A stretch of DNA of 64,000 nt from Actinomycetota bacterium (GCA_016870715.1 VGAL01000003.1:1-64000), one strand, 5' to 3'. Positions 21,691 through 32,436 are shown, counted from the first letter of the stretch. Made by a program: numbers and translations. The notes: generated by a model from the letters alone, not told the origin.

Positions 21691-22140
21691 TCAGGAAATT
21701 TGGGAGACTTGGTTGATGGAATATGGGATTGGATTTTGCGCCGCATGTGGATGTTCTGCCCCGGCGTATACCTTCAACTTCGTGATCTGAGAACGACCCA
21801 GAGAATTCTTAGGGAGCATTCCACGAATTGCCTTCTCAACCGCACGGGTCGGATGAGTTGCCATCATGTCCGCATATGTAGTTGCAGTCAGACCACCTGG
21901 ATAACCGGAGTGACGGAACGCAATCTTGTTCGCATTCTTGGAACCGGTAAGGGCAATCTCGCCTGCATTAATGACAATGACGAAATCACCAGTATCCGTA
22001 TGGGGAGCAAATGTTGGCTTGTGCTTGCCGCGCAATAGCGCTGCGGCATGGGTAGCAAGACGACCCAAAACAACATCCTTGGCATCGATGATGTGCCAAG
22101 CGCGGATTATCTCTGACGCCTTTGGGCTCGCAGTGCGCAC
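21691..22140 (-). CDS. rplM: 50S ribosomal protein L13
   Basis: 149 residues from GTG 22140 ([20 protein letters not shown] aligns with the family N-terminus; GAGG lies 5 bases upstream). A longer reading to 22206 would add a basic extension with no family support. Ends in the usual HPHAAQNP region. First gene of the rplM-rpsI-glmM-glmS unit. Confidence 0.96.
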   Translation of the reverse strand: MRTASPKASEIIRAWHIIDAKDVVLGRLATHAAALLRGKHKPTFAPHTDTGDFVIVINAGEIALTGSKNANKIAFRHSGYPGGLTATTYADMMATHPTRAVEKAIRGMLPKNSLGRSQITKLKVYAGAEHPHAAQNPIPYSINQVSQIS

Positions 22141-22232
22141 GCCAACCTCACTTACTTCCTGTTTACGGTATCTGCTTCGGGCTTTATCTGGTTTTCGCTG
22201 GGCCACCAGAGGCAGCTCCAGGCAAGAGGTAG

Positions 22233-22262
22233 AGGGTACCGGCCAGGGGCGGAGCTGGTCAA
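22233..22262 (-). promoter_or_regulatory. rplM operon promoter
   Basis: Minus strand TTGACC (22257-22262), an 18-base spacer, TACCCT (22233-22238). The same hexamers occur at the groES promoter. About 90 bases of leader follow before GTG 22140. Confidence 0.65.
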
Positions 22263-22293
22263 AATCAGCTCAAAATCCTCAGTTCTTGCTCGG

Positions 22294-23133
22294 CTAGCTC
22301 CCCCGGATCACCCGTGAAGTCACTCTCCTGGCTCGCTCTCCATACTCACTGGCCTCGGGGTACTCCACCGCCATCAAGGTAAGACCTTGCGCTGGAGCGA
22401 TATGGCTATGTCGCACCTTCGACTCCAAGATCGCTCGGGGCTCAGTGGCGGGCCAGCGACCATCGCCGACCATCATCATCGCCCCCACTAATGAGCGGAC
22501 CATGTTGTGACAGAAGGCATCGGCAGAAATCTTTGCGATAAGTAATCCATCGCTCGTTCGACTCCATGAAAAATCCTCCAGGCAACGAATTGTGGTCGTA
22601 CCTTCACGTGGCCTGCAGTAAGCGGCGAAGTCATGCTCACCCAATAGAGCTGCGCTTGCGTGATTCATCAAGGTCTCATCTAAAGGTCGGTGATAAGAGG
22701 TTGTTGCTACTCGTTCGAGTGGATTGAGAGTGCGAGCATTGTCGAGGAGTTGATAACGGTAATGGCGACGAAGCGCGCTATATCGAGCATGAAAATCACC
22801 TGGTACATCACAAATGGCAGTAAATCTGATTTCTGAGGTAAGCAGACGATTAGCGATATACAGGAGAGATTCCAAATTCCAATTCTTCCGGAGTTGCTGC
22901 GGGAGATCGAAGTGAAAAACTTGGCCTAAGGCATGCACTCCAGCGTCTGTGCGTCCGGCGACAGTCGTTGGCACTTCATAATTAAGCACACGTGAGAGCA
23001 CATCCTCGATAACTCCTTGAACACTTCTTCGATCAGGTTGTATCGACCATCCAGAAAAAGAGCTTCCGTCATACTGGCAATCCACCCGAATACGCGAGAA
23101 CCCGTCCACTGTTTCGAGGACGGGTTCAGACAC
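22294..23133 (-). CDS. truA: tRNA pseudouridine(38-40) synthase
   Basis: 279 residues. RVDCQYDGSSFSGWSIQP is the N-terminal fold mark and AGRTDAGVHALGQVFHF carries the catalytic Asp. FCHNMVRSLVGAMMMVG is the C-terminal mark. It modifies U38-40 in tRNA anticodon arms. Follows rplQ, as in many bacteria. Confidence 0.97.
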   Translation of the reverse strand: MSEPVLETVDGFSRIRVDCQYDGSSFSGWSIQPDRRSVQGVIEDVLSRVLNYEVPTTVAGRTDAGVHALGQVFHFDLPQQLRKNWNLESLLYIANRLLTSEIRFTAICDVPGDFHARYSALRRHYRYQLLDNARTLNPLERVATTSYHRPLDETLMNHASAALLGEHDFAAYCRPREGTTTIRCLEDFSWSRTSDGLLIAKISADAFCHNMVRSLVGAMMMVGDGRWPATEPRAILESKVRHSHIAPAQGLTLMAVEYPEASEYGERARRVTSRVIRGS

Positions 23134-23167
23134 GTTAACTACTTAGTTGTGGAACGGAGTTGCGAGA

Positions 23168-23875
23168 TTATTTCGCACTCTTCTTTGCTGGAGCCTTCTT
23201 TGCCGCTGCCTTCTTTGCTGGAGCCTTCTTTGCCGCAGCCTTCTTGGCTGGAGCCTTCTTTGCCGCAGCCTTCTTGGCTGTCTTCTTTACAGGTGCAGAC
23301 TCTTCAACGCCTTCTGCTGCAACTTCCGCATCTGCCTTTTTTGCACTCTTCTTCACTGGAGCGCTTGAGGCGCGGCTAGCAATTCGATCTGCGATCTTGC
23401 CACGAGCGGCAATTCGATCTGCAACACGAGCGGCAGCGGCTTTCTTCGAGCTTTCGGCCTTAGCAGCACGCTTTGCAATCGCTTCAGCTTGCGAAAGAAC
23501 CTTCTTCTTATCAGGAGTTCCTTCAGCCAAGATCTCGATAATTGCCATATCAGCAGCATCGCCTTTACGAATGCCAATCTTGGTGATTCTGGTGTAGCCA
23601 CCATTTCGCTGGGCAAAGCGTGGACCAATCTCAGTGAAGAGGGTGTGGACTGCGCCTTTTTCGGTGATGACCTTCATAACTCGACGACGAGCAGGGAGAT
23701 CCCCTTTCTTGCCAGCAGTGATCAACTTCTCGACATAAGGGCGAAGACGCTTGGCACGTACGAGAGTTGTTTCGACCTTGCCATGCTTAATTAATTGAGT
23801 AGCGAGAGTTCCCAAAAGTAGGCGCTCGTGCGCTGGGCCACTTCCTAGACGTGGGCCCTTACTTGGCTTTGGCAT
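23168..23875 (-). CDS. rplQ: 50S ribosomal protein L17 with repetitive basic tail
   Basis: Residues 1 to ~118 are L17 ([40 protein letters not shown]). A tail of ~115 residues follows, ending in near-exact copies of the decapeptide [10 protein letters not shown], like histone H1 or the tail of mycobacterial HU. Minimal L17 proteins are ~120 residues, so this is nearly double. The tail is encoded by 30-bp repeats. 4 bases after rpoA. Confidence 0.95.
   Translation of the reverse strand: MPKPSKGPRLGSGPAHERLLLGTLATQLIKHGKVETTLVRAKRLRPYVEKLITAGKKGDLPARRRVMKVITEKGAVHTLFTEIGPRFAQRNGGYTRITKIGIRKGDAADMAIIEILAEGTPDKKKVLSQAEAIAKRAAKAESSKKAAAARVADRIAARGKIADRIASRASSAPVKKSAKKADAEVAAEGVEESAPVKKTAKKAAAKKAPAKKAAAKKAPAKKAAAKKAPAKKSAK
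23191..23280 (-). repeat. Three 30-bp tandem repeats encoding the L17 tail
   Basis: Units 23191-23220, 23221-23250 and 23251-23280 differ at only two or three positions and each encodes ten residues (Lys-Lys-Ala-Pro-Ala type). Recent duplication by slippage or recombination is likely. Confidence 0.92.
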
Positions 23876-23879
23876 CTAT

Positions 23880-24944
23880 CTACTCTCTTTCTCTCTCTTC
23901 TTCACTTGCGCCACCTTCAACTACTGGTTCAGCCGCATAGAACTCATCGTCACCGAAGTCATCACCATTGTCGTGATATCCAGGATAGAGAGTTGGGTCG
24001 AATCCAATTGGGCTGTCCTTTAGTTGAAGTCCCATGGAGACTAGTTTTGCCTTTACCTCATCGATGGACTTCGAACCAAAGTTGCGGATGTCGAGGAGGT
24101 CGGCCTCGCTTCGTCCTACTAATTCACCAACTGTGTGAATGCCTTCGCGCTTCAAGCAGTTGTATGAGCGAACGGTGAGATCGAGATCCTCGATTGGCAA
24201 TGCAAGATCTGCGGCGAGCGCAGCATCAGTCAAAGAAGGTCCAATTTCGATTCCTTCAGCATCGACATTGAGTTCACGAGCAAGGCCAAAGAGCTCTACG
24301 AGAGTCTTGCCAGCGGATGCGATTGCATCACGGGGACTCATTGAGCGCTTGGTCTCGACATCAAGGACTAAGCGATCAAAGTCAGTGCGCTGTTCGACAC
24401 GAGTAGCTTCGACTTTGTACGTAACCTTGAGTACTGGTGAATAAATCGAGTCGATAGGAATTCGACCAATCTCTTGTCCGGCTTGCTTGTTTTGAATCGC
24501 AGTGACGTAGCCACGACCCCGTTCAACAGTCAATTCCATTTGAACATTTGCCTTCGCATTGAGAATTGCGATGTGCAGCTCAGGGTTATGTACCTCTACT
24601 CCCGCTGGAACTACTACATCAGCACCAGTGATGGTGCCCGCTCCACTTTTACGGATATAGAGCGCAACTGGCTCGTCGTTATCCGATGAAAGGACGAGGT
24701 TCTTGAGGTTAAGGACAATCTCAGTGAGATCTTCCTTGACCCCTTCGAGGGTCGTGAACTCATGAAGAGCTCCTTCGACGCGCGCGCTGGTGACAGCTGC
24801 GCCAGGAATCGAGGAGAGCAAGGTCCGGCGAAGGGAGTTACCCAACGTGTATCCAAAACCTGGCTCCAACGGTTCAATGATGAAACGGGAACGGTATTCA
24901 CTTACGACTTCTTCGGTAAGGATGGGGCGCTGCGCGATTAGCAC
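23880..24944 (-). CDS. rpoA: RNA polymerase alpha subunit
   Basis: 354 residues. N-terminal dimerisation domain ([26 protein letters not shown]) and C-terminal DNA/activator-binding domain ([36 protein letters not shown]) are both complete. The acidic end [14 protein letters not shown] is a short extra tail. Preceded by a 100-base spacer after rpsD. Confidence 0.98.
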   Translation of the reverse strand: MLIAQRPILTEEVVSEYRSRFIIEPLEPGFGYTLGNSLRRTLLSSIPGAAVTSARVEGALHEFTTLEGVKEDLTEIVLNLKNLVLSSDNDEPVALYIRKSGAGTITGADVVVPAGVEVHNPELHIAILNAKANVQMELTVERGRGYVTAIQNKQAGQEIGRIPIDSIYSPVLKVTYKVEATRVEQRTDFDRLVLDVETKRSMSPRDAIASAGKTLVELFGLARELNVDAEGIEIGPSLTDAALAADLALPIEDLDLTVRSYNCLKREGIHTVGELVGRSEADLLDIRNFGSKSIDEVKAKLVSMGLQLKDSPIGFDPTLYPGYHDNGDDFGDDEFYAAEPVVEGGASEEERERE

Positions 24945-24965
24945 TAAAGATCCTCCGTAACTCGT

Positions 24966-24987
24966 GGAGATCCGCTATTTGATCTCC
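24966..24987 (-). repeat. Inverted repeat in the rpsD-rpoA spacer
   Basis: GGAGATC at 24966-24972 pairs with GATCTCC at 24981-24987. A second near-palindrome (CCGCCAGGCCTGACGG) lies at 25008-25023. There is no T-tract, so it is a leader structure rather than a terminator. Confidence 0.6.
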
Positions 24988-25044
24988 GCTTACTTACTTC
25001 CCGCACCGCCAGGCCTGACGGCAGGGGTCTTGCTGTACTACTTA

Positions 25045-25671
25045 CTACTTGGAATAGAACTCAACGATGAGCTGCTCTTGTACTTGCGTATCAATCACAG
25101 ATCGCTCAGGGAGTGAATGGACCAAGATTCGCATCTTGGAGCCAACGACTTCGAGCCATGCTGGAACTGAACGCTCGCCAAGTTCGGCACTGGCAACGAT
25201 GAATGGTGTGAGGTCATGTGATGATGGGCGTAGATCGATCACCGATGAAGGAGATACGCGATAAGAAGGAATGTTTACCTTCTGACCATTGACGAGGAAG
25301 TGGCCGTGGCGAACTAACTGTCGGGCCATATCGCGGCTCTTTGCAAAGCCTGCACGGTAGACGATGTTGTCTAGCCGTGACTCGAGGATGCGAAGCAAGT
25401 TCTCACCAGTACGACCAGCAAGGCGATTGGCCTCTTGGTAGTAACCGCGGAACTGCTTTTCGAGTACGCCGTAAATTCGTGCGCACTTCTGCTTCTCGCG
25501 CATCTGAAGCGAGTACTCGCTCTCTTTTGTTCGTCCGCGACCATGCTCACCTGGTGGGTATGGTCGTGATTCGATTGGACATTTTGGACCATCACACTTT
25601 GAGCCCTTCAGGAAGAGCTTTACTTTCTCGCGACGGCAACGCTTGCAATCTGCTCCGGTATAACGAGCCAT
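25045..25671 (-). CDS. rpsD: 30S ribosomal protein S4
   Basis: 208 residues with the N-terminal zinc ribbon (Cys9, Cys12, Cys26, Cys31) and the S4 RNA-binding domain (SRLDNIVYRAGFAKSRDMARQLV). In many bacteria S4 is the repressor of its own alpha operon. Long spacer downstream before rpoA. Confidence 0.98.
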   Translation of the reverse strand: MARYTGADCKRCRREKVKLFLKGSKCDGPKCPIESRPYPPGEHGRGRTKESEYSLQMREKQKCARIYGVLEKQFRGYYQEANRLAGRTGENLLRILESRLDNIVYRAGFAKSRDMARQLVRHGHFLVNGQKVNIPSYRVSPSSVIDLRPSSHDLTPFIVASAELGERSVPAWLEVVGSKMRILVHSLPERSVIDTQVQEQLIVEFYSK

Positions 25672-25689
25672 AGTTCTTCTCCCCTTTCC

Positions 25690-26112
25690 TTAGACTCGAC
25701 GACGCTTCGGTGGACGGCAACCATTATGTGGCGCTGGGGTTACATCAGAGATGGAACCAACTTCTAGGCCAGCAGCCTGTAGGGAACGAATCGCAGTCTC
25801 GCGACCTGATCCAGGACCTTTAACGAAAACATCAACTTTGCGAACGCCATGCTCTTGAGCGCGACGTGCGGCAGCCTCGGCAGCAAGTTGGGCAGCAAAT
25901 GGCGTGGATTTACGTGAACCCTTGTAGCCAACTTGTCCAGATGAAGACCAGGCGATAACGGCACCGGTTGGATCAGTGATGGAGACGATGGTGTTGTTGA
26001 AGGTGCTCTTGATATGAGCTTGTCCAACAGCAACATTCTTCTTCTCTTTCTTACGAATCTTTGCTGCAGGCTTTCCTTTTCCGGAAGCAGCAGCCGCTGG
26101 TTTAGTTGCCAT
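25690..26112 (-). CDS. rpsK: 30S ribosomal protein S11
   Basis: 140 residues. [41 protein letters not shown] and the RPPKRRRV end are diagnostic. An Ala/Lys-rich N-terminal extension precedes the fold. Shares one base with rpsM. Confidence 0.98.
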   Translation of the reverse strand: MATKPAAAASGKGKPAAKIRKKEKKNVAVGQAHIKSTFNNTIVSITDPTGAVIAWSSSGQVGYKGSRKSTPFAAQLAAEAAARRAQEHGVRKVDVFVKGPGSGRETAIRSLQAAGLEVGSISDVTPAPHNGCRPPKRRRV

Positions 26113-26489
26113 TACTTAGTCACCTTCTTCTTGCCTGCGATAGCAACGCGTGGACCCTTACGAGTACGAGCGTTGGTGTGGGTCCGTTGTCCACGCACGG
26201 GTAGACCCTTGCGGTGACGAATTCCTTGGTAGCACTGAATTTCAACCTTGCGGCGAATATCAGATGCGATCTCGCGACGTAGGTCGCCTTCGATTTTGAA
26301 CTTGCTCTCGATGTACTCGCGGAGCTTGATGAGGTCGCTCTCTTCGAGATCTTTGACGCGAGTATTCGGATTGATTCCGGTTGCGGTGAGCGTCTCAAGT
26401 GAACGAGTGCGCCCCACTCCGAATATATACGTGAGTGCGATCTCGACGCGCTTTTCGCGCGGAAGATCCACACCAACTAAACGTGCCAT
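26112..26489 (-). CDS. rpsM: 30S ribosomal protein S13
   Basis: 125 residues. [35 protein letters not shown] and the basic end [11 protein letters not shown] identify it. It contacts the P-site tRNA and the intersubunit bridge. Preceded by a 104-base structured spacer after rpmJ. Confidence 0.98.
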   Translation of the reverse strand: MARLVGVDLPREKRVEIALTYIFGVGRTRSLETLTATGINPNTRVKDLEESDLIKLREYIESKFKIEGDLRREIASDIRRKVEIQCYQGIRHRKGLPVRGQRTHTNARTRKGPRVAIAGKKKVTK

Positions 26490-26507
26490 TGTTGGCCTTT
26501 CGATATT

Positions 26508-26568
26508 CCAGAGGTCCTCCGCAGCGAATTCCTCAGCCTCTGGACCAAGGGTCTGGATCGAAATCCAG
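26508..26568 (-). repeat. Two inverted repeats in the rpmJ-rpsM spacer
   Basis: CCAGAGG (26508-26514) pairs with CCTCTGG (26537-26543). CTGGAT (26553-26558) pairs with ATCCAG (26563-26568). In RNA these give two consecutive hairpins upstream of rpsM, the first gene of the alpha group. They may be an autoregulatory or processing site; no T-tract follows. Confidence 0.6.
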
Positions 26569-26593
26569 TTTCACCACGAGTATGTATTAAGTT

Positions 26594-26707
26594 TTAGCCC
26601 TGTCGTTGCTTGTGACGGAGATTTTCACAGATCACCATAACGCGACCGTTACGACGAATGACTTTGCACTTGTCGCAAATCTTCTTCACGCTTGGTTTGA
26701 CCTTCAT
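26594..26707 (-). CDS. rpmJ: 50S ribosomal protein L36
   Basis: 37 residues, [19 protein letters not shown] onward, with the Cys-Cys-Cys-His zinc site complete (CDKC, then C and H in ICENLRH). The true start is ATG 26707; the in-frame extension upstream has no family support. Confidence 0.97.
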   Translation of the reverse strand: MKVKPSVKKICDKCKVIRRNGRVMVICENLRHKQRQG

Positions 26708-26741
26708 CTCTCTCCTATTACTTGTTTGCTTATTTACTTGT

Positions 26742-26963
26742 TTACTTATACCGATAAACAATTCGACCTCGGGTGAGGTCATATGGACTTAACTCCACAA
26801 TCACACGATCTTCAGGAAGGATGCGAATGTAGTTCTGTCGCATCTTTCCGCTGATGTGCGCGAGGACTTTGTGCCCGTTCGTGAGTTCAACTCGAAACAT
26901 TGCGTTTGGCAGAGCTTCAGCCACAGTGCCTTCGATTTCGATGGCACCATCTTTTTTAGACAA
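26742..26963 (-). CDS. infA: Translation initiation factor IF-1
   Basis: 73-residue OB-fold: [53 protein letters not shown]. Binds the 30S A site. Its 3' end overlaps short direct repeats. Confidence 0.98.
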   Translation of the reverse strand: MSKKDGAIEIEGTVAEALPNAMFRVELTNGHKVLAHISGKMRQNYIRILPEDRVIVELSPYDLTRGRIVYRYK

Positions 26964-27026
26964 GCCCTACCTACTCCCATATATCTCGTGCGTACCCAAG
27001 ACCGGCAAGTCTAAGCCAGAATGTCG

Positions 27027-27040
27027 GATTTCATGAAATC
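27027..27040. repeat. 14-bp perfect palindrome between map and infA
   Basis: GATTTCATGAAATC, self-complementary with no spacer. It could be an operator or a tight hairpin in the 92-base gap upstream of infA. Confidence 0.6.
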
Positions 27041-27055
27041 GGGTCTGCTAGAGCC

Positions 27056-27862
27056 TTACAAAATAGCGGGTATTACCCCAAATGGCGCTAGACCTGCAAT
27101 TCCAGAGTCCAGGGCGGTCAAGACCGAGATCTCCCCCGATGGGAGTAGGGCGAAGGTGTGCTCAGTGTGGGCAGCGCGCGAGCCATCGACCGTGGAGACG
27201 GTCCAGTCATCGCTCTCCACCCGAACTTTCTCCGAGCCGCGCATGATCATCGGCTCCACTGCAAGAGCCATTCCTGCGACAAGTTTTGGACCGCGTCCTG
27301 CTGAACCGTAATTGAGCAAATGTGGTTCTTGATGCATCGCGGTACCAATTCCATGTCCACCGTACTCACGAACAATTCCGTAAGCGCCTCGAGAAGTAAT
27401 CGCCTTTTCGATGGCGCTACTTAAATCTGTGAGGCGACCACCAACTTTTGCTGCTGCAATCCCAGCCCACATCGAATATTCGCAATCATCAATCATTTTT
27501 TGATCTTCTGGCGAAATTTCACCAACGGCGAGTGAGATTGCGCTATCGCCATGCCAACCATCAACAACCGCACCACAATCAATCGAAATGACATCTCCCT
27601 CATGCAATACCAACTCGCCAGGTATTCCGTGGACCACTTGGCTATTAACTGATGTACAAATCGTCGCGGGATAACCGTGATAACCGAGAAACGAAGGGGT
27701 GCCGCCATTCTTCGTGATGAAGTTATGGGCGATGAGATCAAGGTCTTTCGTCATCAAGCCAGGTCGAATTACTTCACGCAATCGCTCAAGTGTCTGACAT
27801 ACAAGAACACCTGCTTTACGCATCTTTTTAATTTCATCGATACTTTTGATTTCAATAGCCAT
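27056..27862 (-). CDS. map: Methionine aminopeptidase type I
   Basis: 268 residues. Removes initiator methionine. The five metal ligands are in place: [18 protein letters not shown] (two Asp), [12 protein letters not shown] (His, then Glu) and the late [20 protein letters not shown] (Glu). Overlaps adk by 11 bases. Confidence 0.98.
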   Translation of the reverse strand: MAIEIKSIDEIKKMRKAGVLVCQTLERLREVIRPGLMTKDLDLIAHNFITKNGGTPSFLGYHGYPATICTSVNSQVVHGIPGELVLHEGDVISIDCGAVVDGWHGDSAISLAVGEISPEDQKMIDDCEYSMWAGIAAAKVGGRLTDLSSAIEKAITSRGAYGIVREYGGHGIGTAMHQEPHLLNYGSAGRGPKLVAGMALAVEPMIMRGSEKVRVESDDWTVSTVDGSRAAHTEHTFALLPSGEISVLTALDSGIAGLAPFGVIPAIL

Positions 27863-28427
27863 AGTTATCCCTGAGCTCGCGGGTAAGCGCAGCGATTGCT
27901 CGTTGCGTGACTTCAGCTACTGCACCGAGGCCATTGATGGAACGTAAGATTCCAGCATTGTGATAGTAAGAGATTATGGGTGCTGTCTGCTCCGCATAGA
28001 CCTTGAGACGATGTCGAATTACCTCTTCGCTATCGTCAGAGCGACCGCGCGCTAGTAGGCGGGTGACAATCTCATCTTCATCTGCCTGCATTTCAAGAAC
28101 CACATCAAGCGGAGTATTTATCTCGCGCAAAATCTCATCGAGAGCAGCTGCCTGACCGGTGGTCCGTGGGTAACCATCGAGCAGGAAGCCTGTTGCGACA
28201 TCACCTTGTTGCAGGCGATCTTTTACCATCGCCGTCGTTAGCGAATCTGGCACAAGGTCGCCTTTATCCATGTACCCCTTAGCTTCTAATCCAAGTGGCG
28301 TACCCGCAGAGAGGTTGGCACGAAAGATATCTCCGGTAGAGATGTGCGGAATAGCAAAGTGTGCAGAGATGAACTCAGCTTGCGTTCCCTTACCTGCTCC
28401 CGGCGGACCGACGAGTACTAGACGCAT
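27852..28427 (-). CDS. adk: Adenylate kinase
   Basis: 191 residues, the short form with a minimal LID. P-loop [13 protein letters not shown] site [11 protein letters not shown] and [11 protein letters not shown] are clear. Interconverts AMP, ADP and ATP. Shares one base with secY. Confidence 0.98.
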   Translation of the reverse strand: MRLVLVGPPGAGKGTQAEFISAHFAIPHISTGDIFRANLSAGTPLGLEAKGYMDKGDLVPDSLTTAMVKDRLQQGDVATGFLLDGYPRTTGQAAALDEILREINTPLDVVLEMQADEDEIVTRLLARGRSDDSEEVIRHRLKVYAEQTAPIISYYHNAGILRSINGLGAVAEVTQRAIAALTRELRDNYGY

Positions 28428-29722
28428 TAGCGCAAGAAGCCTTCGTATGACCTCTGTTGTAATTGGCTCTCGATCTGCTTTGCGGTATCAAGACCAACTC
28501 CCACAACGATCAAAATTGCGGTACCGCCAAATGGGAAGTTCTGAGTCGCACCGAAGAGCACAAGAGCGATAATCGGAATGATCGAAACCAAGCCGAGATA
28601 GAGCGAACCTGGGGCGGTTATTCGCGAGAGTACGTACTGCAAGTACTCGGCAGTTGGACGTCCAGCGCGAATACCTGGGATGAAGCCACCATACTTCTTC
28701 ATATTGTCTGCAACCTCTTCTGGATTGAAGGTGATAGAGACATAGAAATAGGTGAAGAAGATGATCATCAAGAAGTATGACGCGATATAGATTGGATGAT
28801 CGCCAGTAACAAAATTACTTTGAATCCAGACCACCCATGCAGCCTTGCTATTGGTGAGGTTTGCTACAAGAGATGGAATGTAGAGCAAGGATGAGGCGAA
28901 GATGACAGGGATAACGCCAGCCTGGTTGACCTTGATTGGAATATAAGTACTCGCACCACCGTAAGAACGGCTACCCACCTGTCGCTTTGCATATTGGACA
29001 GGAATTCGACGTTGCGCCTGTTCTACGAAGACAACCGCAGCAACAATCAATAATCCCAGCGCCAACACCACGAGGAAGGTGAACAGACCCTTGGAGAGAC
29101 GAATGCTCCACAACTGACCTGGGAATGTTGCAGCAATCGAGGTGAAGATGAGGATGGACATTCCATTACCTACGCCGCGATCGGTGATTAATTCACCAAG
29201 CCACATAACAACTGATGTTCCAGCGGTCATAACTACAACCATGGTGATGATGCGCGACCAGGAAGTATCAGGAATGATTGCCTCGTTACATCCACTGAAA
29301 AGTCGCCCTGGGGTCCGTGCAACAGCAACGAGCCCTGATGATTGCAAGATTGCAAGGCCAATGGTGAGGTAACGGGTGTACTGAGTCAGTTTTGCCGTTC
29401 CTGATTGTCCCTCTTTCTTCAGCGCTTCAAAGCGAGGAATCACAACGGTAAGAAGCTGGACGATAATCGATGCGGTGATGTAAGGCATGATGCCAAGTGC
29501 GAAAACGCTCAGTTGAAGAAGCGCTCCACCGCTAAAGAGGTTAATCAGCCCAAAGAGTCCGCCAGACTCGACAGCAGCAAGGCACTTCTGCACATTCTCA
29601 TAGGAAACCCCCGGAGTAGGAATGACAGAGCCAAAACGGAAGAGCGCCATGATCGAGAGAGTGAAGAAAATTTTGCGTCGAAGATCTGGCGTCTTAAACG
29701 CCTTTCCGAATGCTGCAAGCAT
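28427..29722 (-). CDS. secY: Protein translocase subunit SecY
   Basis: 431 residues with ten membrane segments. [14 protein letters not shown], the plug and TM2 region [17 protein letters not shown], and [23 protein letters not shown] are typical. The SecE partner lies at 54317-54565 at the other end of the cluster. Confidence 0.98.
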   Translation of the reverse strand: MLAAFGKAFKTPDLRRKIFFTLSIMALFRFGSVIPTPGVSYENVQKCLAAVESGGLFGLINLFSGGALLQLSVFALGIMPYITASIIVQLLTVVIPRFEALKKEGQSGTAKLTQYTRYLTIGLAILQSSGLVAVARTPGRLFSGCNEAIIPDTSWSRIITMVVVMTAGTSVVMWLGELITDRGVGNGMSILIFTSIAATFPGQLWSIRLSKGLFTFLVVLALGLLIVAAVVFVEQAQRRIPVQYAKRQVGSRSYGGASTYIPIKVNQAGVIPVIFASSLLYIPSLVANLTNSKAAWVVWIQSNFVTGDHPIYIASYFLMIIFFTYFYVSITFNPEEVADNMKKYGGFIPGIRAGRPTAEYLQYVLSRITAPGSLYLGLVSIIPIIALVLFGATQNFPFGGTAILIVVGVGLDTAKQIESQLQQRSYEGFLR

Positions 29723-29759
29723 CTCTACTCCTCTCGAAAGCTCTCGTAATTACGATTAA

Positions 29760-30200
29760 TTAGAGAGCGTTGATCTTTCCGCCAGCGGCAGCGATCTTCT
29801 CTTGCGCGCTCGATGAGAACGCATGAGCAGTCACCGTTAGCGCTACTGAAATCTCGCCATTCCCAAGAATCTTGATGGGCAATCCCTTGCGAGCAGCACC
29901 AGCAGCGACAATCTCATTAACGCCAACTGAGCCGCCTTTTGGAAAGAGCGCATTGAGCGTTGCTACGTTAACTGCTTGGTATTCAACTCGCTCAGGATTC
30001 TTAAATCCTCGGAGCTTAGGTAGTCGCATATGGAGCGGCATCTGACCACCCTCGAAACCTGCGCGAACAGTATTTCGAGCATGAGTTCCCTTGCCGCCAC
30101 GACCTGAAGTTTTACCCTTCGAGGCTTCACCGCGACCCTTACGAGTCTTTGCCTTCTTAGCACCTGGTGCTGGGCGAAGATGATGCATCTTTAGCGTCAT
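29760..30200 (-). CDS. rplO: 50S ribosomal protein L15
   Basis: 146 residues. [22 protein letters not shown] and [17 protein letters not shown] are the Gly/Lys-rich N-terminus; [18 protein letters not shown] follows. Immediately after rpmD. Confidence 0.98.
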   Translation of the reverse strand: MTLKMHHLRPAPGAKKAKTRKGRGEASKGKTSGRGGKGTHARNTVRAGFEGGQMPLHMRLPKLRGFKNPERVEYQAVNVATLNALFPKGGSVGVNEIVAAGAARKGLPIKILGNGEISVALTVTAHAFSSSAQEKIAAAGGKINAL

Positions 30201-30202
30201 TA

Positions 30203-30385
30203 TTACTCGACCTCCTCAACGCGAATGAGATGGCGCACTGCATGCACCATGCCACGGATCTCCGGACGATCTTCTTTGACAACGACATCACCAATTCGCT
30301 TCAGCCCGAGCGAACGGAGTGTTTCGCGTTGCTCTGGACGTCCGCCAACCTTGGAACGAAGTTGGGTTACTTTAAGTCGACCCAT
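30203..30385 (-). CDS. rpmD: 50S ribosomal protein L30
   Basis: 60 residues: [28 protein letters not shown]. Non-essential in some bacteria but retained here. Shares one base with rpsE. Confidence 0.97.
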   Translation of the reverse strand: MGRLKVTQLRSKVGGRPEQRETLRSLGLKRIGDVVVKEDRPEIRGMVHAVRHLIRVEEVE

Positions 30386-31029
30386 TACGCACCTACCGAT
30401 GTATGTGAGTGTGCGCCAGCAGGATTTGCATTCATCGCACGACGAAGCGCGGCGGGTGCAACCTTCTCAAGTGGAAGACCGCGACGAGCAGCGATTGCGG
30501 ATGGATGCTCAAGTTGCTTAAGCGCTGCAACTGTTGCGTGAACCATATTGATGGCATTGCTTGAGCCAAGTGATTTACTCAAGACATCGTGGATTCCAGC
30601 GCACTCAAGTACGGCACGGACTGGTCCACCTGCGATAACTCCAGTTCCTGGGCTTGCTGGGCGAAGTAGGACAACGCCAGCTGCAGCCTCACCTTGAACT
30701 GGGTGTGGAATTGTTGCTTGAATCATCGACACTTTGAAGAAGCTCTTCTTCGCCTCTTCGACAGCTTTTGCGATTGCAGCAGGAACTTCCTTTGCCTTGC
30801 CGTAACCGACGCCAACTGTTCCCTTGCCATCGCCAACGACTACAAGAGCGGTAAAGGAGAATCGACGTCCACCCTTTACTACTTTGGAGACGCGGTTGAT
30901 GAAGACCACGCGCTCCATGTATTGGCTCTTCTCAGCGCCATCGCGGCCACCTTCGCGGCCACCACGATCACGACCAGCGCGTTCGCGAGCGCCCTTCTCG
31001 TTCCGATCAGTAACTTTTTCAGCAGCCAT
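30385..31029 (-). CDS. rpsE: 30S ribosomal protein S5
   Basis: 214 residues. About 35 residues of charged N-terminal extension ([16 protein letters not shown]) precede the RNA-binding fold ([31 protein letters not shown]). The SGTGVIAG-type loop reads [12 protein letters not shown]. Confidence 0.98.
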   Translation of the reverse strand: MAAEKVTDRNEKGARERAGRDRGGREGGRDGAEKSQYMERVVFINRVSKVVKGGRRFSFTALVVVGDGKGTVGVGYGKAKEVPAAIAKAVEEAKKSFFKVSMIQATIPHPVQGEAAAGVVLLRPASPGTGVIAGGPVRAVLECAGIHDVLSKSLGSSNAINMVHATVAALKQLEHPSAIAARRGLPLEKVAPAALRRAMNANPAGAHSHTSVGA

Positions 31030-31412
31030 TAGAAGTCCAATCCATTCTCGCGTGCACCCTCGGCGAGAGCGGCAACTCGACCATGAAACTTATTGCCAGA
31101 ACGATCAAAGACCACACTGGTGATGCCAGCGCTCTTTGCTCGTTGCGCCACTAGTGCGCCAACTGCTCGAGCCTTGCGGGTCTTGTCGTCATTCTGGTTA
31201 CGGATATCTGCTTCCATTGTCGATGCAGATGCCAAAGTCTTGCTCGCAGAATCATCAACAATCTGAGCGACGATATGGCGAGCAGAACGGGTGACAACTA
31301 GTCGAGGACGTGCAGCAGTTCCGACAACTTTCTTGCGGACTCGGAAATGGCGGCGCTTACGTGCAACCTGTGCAGATCCTTTACGGACTCTGACGCTTAC
31401 TTGTTGCGACAT
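31029..31412 (-). CDS. rplR: 50S ribosomal protein L18
   Basis: 127 residues. [21 protein letters not shown] and [24 protein letters not shown] mark it. Binds 5S rRNA with L5. Shares one base with each neighbour. Confidence 0.98.
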   Translation of the reverse strand: MSQQVSVRVRKGSAQVARKRRHFRVRKKVVGTAARPRLVVTRSARHIVAQIVDDSASKTLASASTMEADIRNQNDDKTRKARAVGALVAQRAKSAGITSVVFDRSGNKFHGRVAALAEGARENGLDF

Positions 31413-31954
31413 TATTTCTTACCTGCCTTTCCTTGCTTGCGGCGTACCTTCTCATCGGCATAGCGAACGCCTTTACCTTTATATGGCTCAGGCTTGCGGA
31501 TCTTGCGAATATTCGCAGCGACCTCACCGACGAGTTGCTTATCAATACCTTGGACCGAGAAGTTGGTCTGGCTCTCGACTGCGAACGAGATTCCCTCTGG
31601 TGCAGGTACAAGAACCGGATGGCTGAAGCCAAGGGCGAACTCAAGATCTTTACCCTTTGCAGCGACGCGGTATCCAACACCAACTAATTCCAATTTCTTC
31701 TCATAACCCTTGGTTACTCCTTCGATCATGTTCGCAACTAAAGTGCGAGAAAGACCATGGAGGGTACGGCTATTTCGCTCATCATCCGGGCGCGTGAAAA
31801 CAAGAGTGCTCTCACCCTCTTTGGCGATGGTGATAGGCGCAGCAACGGTGAGTGAAAGTGTTCCCTTTGGACCCTTAACAAAGACTTCCTGTCCATTGAG
31901 GGTGACTTCGACTCCCTTAGGAAGTTCGATTGGTTTCTTACCGATACGTGACAT
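31412..31954 (-). CDS. rplF: 50S ribosomal protein L6
   Basis: 180 residues: [32 protein letters not shown], and the C-terminal [16 protein letters not shown] characteristic of bacterial L6. Confidence 0.98.
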   Translation of the reverse strand: MSRIGKKPIELPKGVEVTLNGQEVFVKGPKGTLSLTVAAPITIAKEGESTLVFTRPDDERNSRTLHGLSRTLVANMIEGVTKGYEKKLELVGVGYRVAAKGKDLEFALGFSHPVLVPAPEGISFAVESQTNFSVQGIDKQLVGEVAANIRKIRKPEPYKGKGVRYADEKVRRKQGKAGKK

Positions 31955-31960
31955 GTCAGA

Positions 31961-32365
31961 TCACCATACGTAGGCGAGAACTTCTCCGCCTACTCCTTGC
32001 TTGCCAGCTTGCTTATCAGTAAGCAATCCGGATGAGGTGGAAATGATCGCAACGCCAAGACCGCCGAGAACTCGTGGCAGCGCTGTGGACTTCGCGTAAA
32101 CGCGAAGACCGGGCTTGCTTACCCGGCGAACGCCAGCGATGGAACGCTCGCGATTGGGGCCATATTTCAAAGTAACGGTGAGCGTCTTGCCAACGCCAAA
32201 TGGGTTTTGATCGACCTTGTAGGCGGCGATGTAACCCTCCTGCTGCAAGATTGCGGCGATACGCGACTTCACAGTGGAAGATGGCATCGTCACGCTCTCA
32301 TGGTGAGCAGTATTGGCGTTGCGGATACGCGTCAACATATCTGCAATCGGATCTGTCATTGTCAT
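31961..32365 (-). CDS. rpsH: 30S ribosomal protein S8
   Basis: 134 residues: [55 protein letters not shown]. In E. coli S8 represses the spc operon. The 71-base spacer upstream holds a hairpin. Confidence 0.98.
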   Translation of the reverse strand: MTMTDPIADMLTRIRNANTAHHESVTMPSSTVKSRIAAILQQEGYIAAYKVDQNPFGVGKTLTVTLKYGPNRERSIAGVRRVSKPGLRVYAKSTALPRVLGGLGVAIISTSSGLLTDKQAGKQGVGGEVLAYVW

Positions 32366-32400
32366 AAGTGGCTCTACCTAGAACCTTTCTCGTAGCGGTA

Positions 32401-32420
32401 TCACTGGCTTGTTCCAGTGA
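32401..32420 (-). repeat. Inverted repeat in the rpsN-rpsH spacer
   Basis: TCACTGG / CCAGTGA, seven perfect base pairs around a six-base loop, in the 71-base gap before rpsH. No T-tract. Confidence 0.6.
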
Positions 32421-32436
32421 CCTACTCCGTAGTTAG

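Noticed and set aside
22141-22206. N-terminal extension of L13
   Set aside because: GTG 22140 has a good ribosome binding site and aligns with the L13 start; the upstream basic stretch is leader.
23191-23280. CRISPR-like regular repeats
   Set aside because: The 30-bp units are contiguous with no spacers and encode the L17 tail.
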